Origin: Kolteria novifilia
GTDB taxonomy: Bacteria; Planctomycetota; Planctomycetia; Kolteriales; Kolteriaceae
Direction: 5' to 3'
Assembly (NCBI GenBank): GCA_007748055.1
Contig: CP036279.1
Location: forward strand, 5,890,001 to 5,954,000
DNA length: 64,000 nucleotides
Shown: one piece after another, positions 62,377 to 64,000 of the stretch
Layout: every line of letters starts with the position of its first letter
How positions within the stretch are numbered: position 1 is the stretch's first letter
Position numbers and translations under genes: made by a program
Notes under the pieces: model-generated
Databases searched by the model: none
What the model was told of the DNA's origin: nothing
Seen by the model: only the letters and a program-made list of their open reading frames with translations

Positions 62377-62555
62377 CCTGATGCCGTCAATGGTGATGCT
62401 GTCTTGATCGCTTCTAAGAACCTATGTAAAGAGTTGAGTGAACTCACCCAGGAGACGAAAAAGGCTAGGCTTCGTCTCAAATGTGATATTGCCATGAATT
62501 GAGTCGCGTGCGAGCTTACAGCCGGATGAACGGTTCAGCCAAGGAAGGCACAACG

Positions 62556-63406
62556 ATGGCTCGCTTACTGTTGAGTGATGACGAATGGGAAATGATCGCG
62601 GATGTCTTTCCGAAACCGAAGGTGATGGGACGACCTCAACGCGATCCTCGCATGATCGTTGACGGAATTCTCTGGATTCTAAGAGCTGGCTCGCCGTGGC
62701 GTGATTTGCCTGAAGAGTTCGGGCCTTGGCAGACCGTCTGGAGAAGGTTCGATCAATGGAACTCCGATGGGACGCTCGACGAGGTGTTGCGACGTTTGCA
62801 GAGCGCCTTTGTCGATCTCGGAGAAATCGACCACGAGTTGTGGTGCATCGACGGGACGATCGTGCGGGCTCACCGCTGTGCTGGCGGTGGCGGCAGAAAG
62901 GGGATCCCGACGAGCCCGCTGACCACGCGTTAGGCCGTTCTCGCGGGGGATTCTCGACCAAGATCCACATTCTCTGCGATGGCCACGGCCATCCGTTGCA
63001 CTTCTCGCTGACGGCGGGCCAAGTGCACGAATCGACCGTGGTCGACACGCTGCTGGAAGGAGTCGACGCGACGTTGTGTGATGGTGACGGCGAGCCGGTG
63101 GCTTGGCCTGTCGCCCTCGGTGGAGACAAAGGATACCGCGCGGACTGGATCGATGAATATCTGCTCGGTCTAGAGATCGTTCCGGTGATCCCTTCCAAGG
63201 AAAACGAAGATCGCGACGCGCGCCCAGTTGCCTTCGATCGCGAGGCGTATCGACGCCGCAATATCGTCGAACGCCTCATCGGCTGGCTCAAAGAAAGCCG
63301 CCGCGTCTTCTCGCGCTTCGAAAAGACCGCTAAGAACTTCGGTGGCATGGTGAAGATGGCCTTCATCCAACGATACCTCTGGTGTGATCTCCAATACGAG
63401 TATTGA
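62556..63406 (+). CDS. IS5-family DDE transposase produced by -1 frameshift
   Basis: The 5' frame begins at MARLLLSDDEWEMIADVFP (AAGGAAGG upstream) and covers the helix-turn-helix part and first Asp (LWCIDGTIVRAH). It ends at a stop at 62931-62933. The 3' frame supplies DEPADHALGRSRGGFSTKIH, the second Asp (GGDKGYRAD) and the Glu (RRNIVERLIGWLKESRRV). The join is made by -1 slippage at A AAG GGG (62897-62903), producing AGGGGRKG-DPDEPADHAL as in intact relatives. The expected product is about 283 residues. Both catalytic halves look intact, so the element may be active. Confidence 0.85.
62897..62903 (+). promoter_or_regulatory. Programmed -1 frameshift heptamer
   Basis: A AAG GGG fits the X XXY YYZ rule in the zero frame of the first transposase frame; after slippage the codons are AAA GGG then GAT. 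Confidence 0.8.
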
Positions 63407-63447
63407 GACAAAGCCTAGATTCGTTTCCCTTGTGAGGAGGTTGTCTC

Positions 63448-63934
63448 GTGTTCTCATTCTCCAGGATTGAAGTCGTTGCAGGTGCTTTCCTGCTACTTTC
63501 GTTGAATTTGCTTGTGGGCTCCGATTACCCTGCTGCGCTCTCGGCGACGGAGGAATCTCGCCTGATTGGTGGTTTCTGTAAGTGCTGCGAGACGACCCCA
63601 AGGGAATGCGACAGGTGTCTTCCGCCTTCTGACTGCCAGTGGTACCAAGCGGGCGCGACCGTTCCAGGGGGGGGTCACAGCAGGCACTGCAGGGTGCTAT
63701 TTTCTCCATAATGGAGACGATGGATGCTCGCAATCCGGCAATCGCAAGTTCTGCAAGAGAAGTATTCGGCATCTATTGGGGACGTGCAGCGAAACCGGTG
63801 GAGCGGCCTGCGGGACTGTTGAACTCGCCGAGGTGGAACATCAGGTTGACCCAATGACCGGAGTGAACATTTGTAATAGGCTTTGCACTCCAACGGAGAG
63901 AAGCTGTCGGAATTGCAGCGGAACTAATTGCTAA
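63448..63934 (+). pseudogene. Cys-rich secreted protein, frame broken at a G8 tract
   Basis: The first frame (63448-63711) starts MFSFSRIEVVAGAFLLLSLN (signal-like helix) and then ALSATEESRLIGG, resembling a double-glycine leader, followed by FCKCCETTPRECDRC. At eight G residues (63667-63674) the reading would need to skip one base. The other frame then continues GGVTAGTAGCYFLHNGDDG to the stop at 63934 with ten more Cys (FCKR, TCSE, ICNRLC, SCRNC, ending TNC). The joined product would be 161 residues with 16 Cys. It may be a phase-variable gene, a pseudogene or a sequencing indel. Family unknown. Confidence 0.55.
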
Positions 63935-64000
63935 TCTCTTCATTCATGGTGACGTGCCACGTGTGCGAATCTACTGATTTGCTCTCTTGTGTCGCAATGG

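Larger units (their letters stand above)
62468..63415 (+). mobile_element. IS5-family insertion sequence (IS427-like)
   Basis: 948 bases. Terminal inverted repeats GGCTTCGTCTCAA (62468-62480) and TTGAGACAAAGCC (63403-63415) match at 12 of 13 positions, flanked by TA on both sides (62466-62467, 63416-63417), the 2-bp duplication typical of this group. One transposase is encoded in two frames. Inserted between the coiled-coil membrane gene and the Cys-rich gene. Confidence 0.88.

Noticed and set aside
63946-64000. ATG opening a frame to the window edge (MVTCHVCESTDLL)
   Set aside because: Only 18 codons are visible and there is no ribosome site; it cannot be supported from this window.

Overview
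The window is a high-GC chromosomal segment that looks like a planctomycete (Planctomycetota). Support: tandem DUF1559 prepilin-like proteins; a sulfatase and a DUF1080 protein; a giant surface protein with a FEALSDRITPATF leader element; many palindromic intergenic repeats; and a complete Planctomycetes/Verrucomicrobia-type (PVM) bacterial microcompartment (BMC) locus. No rRNA, tRNA or CRISPR array was seen. Function calls are made by reading motifs, not by database search.

Layout. 1-2408: 3' end of a sulfatase, a small His/Cys-rich lipoprotein and a TPR-PDZ exported protein. 9433-2507 (minus): a long gene run raiA/hpf - ptsN - ptsH - ptsI - DUF2344 - RNase E/G. It is a PTS phosphorelay without a sugar permease, and the RNase carries a ~445-residue acidic insert inside its S1 domain. 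10074-24424 (mostly plus): a two-component system, a desaturase, a GH57 branching enzyme, a prokaryotic glutamate-receptor-like K+ channel, DUF1080, mfd, a PpiC foldase, a GT2 and a thioredoxin-YHS fusion. 24693-40122: a Rieske oxygenase, a polytopic glycosyltransferase, a ferredoxin, the giant surface protein, feoB, an M20 amidohydrolase, a MoxR/DUF58 pair and a serine hydrolase. 40608-43114: a lipoprotein and two DUF1559 proteins.

53916-43374 (minus) is the BMC operon: DeoR regulator - PduL phosphotransacylase - two BMC-H - acetate kinase - BMC-P - CoA-acylating aldehyde dehydrogenase - two BMC-P - class II aldolase - LDH/MDH-family dehydrogenase - DeoC/LacD-like aldolase. From what is known of PVM BMCs, fuculose/rhamnulose-1-phosphate is cleaved to DHAP plus lactaldehyde, which goes to lactyl-CoA, lactyl-phosphate and lactate with ATP formed. 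Helix tags that could be encapsulation peptides are visible on four enzymes. No BMC-T shell protein, sugar isomerase or kinase is present. Gaps in the operon are filled with several unrelated palindromic repeats, including an expanded 33-bp array.

54435-60385: a small membrane protein, a four-copy 169-bp tandem repeat that contains the 3' end of the neighbouring gene, an unknown 253-aa protein, a Tat-exported FAD oxidoreductase and a secreted double alpha/beta hydrolase. 60386-64000 is accessory: degenerate repeats, a small acidic ORF with a strong terminator, a lower-GC coiled-coil membrane protein, an IS5-family element with a canonical -1 slippery heptamer and TA target duplication, and a Cys-rich secreted protein with a double-glycine-like motif whose frame is broken at a G8 tract.
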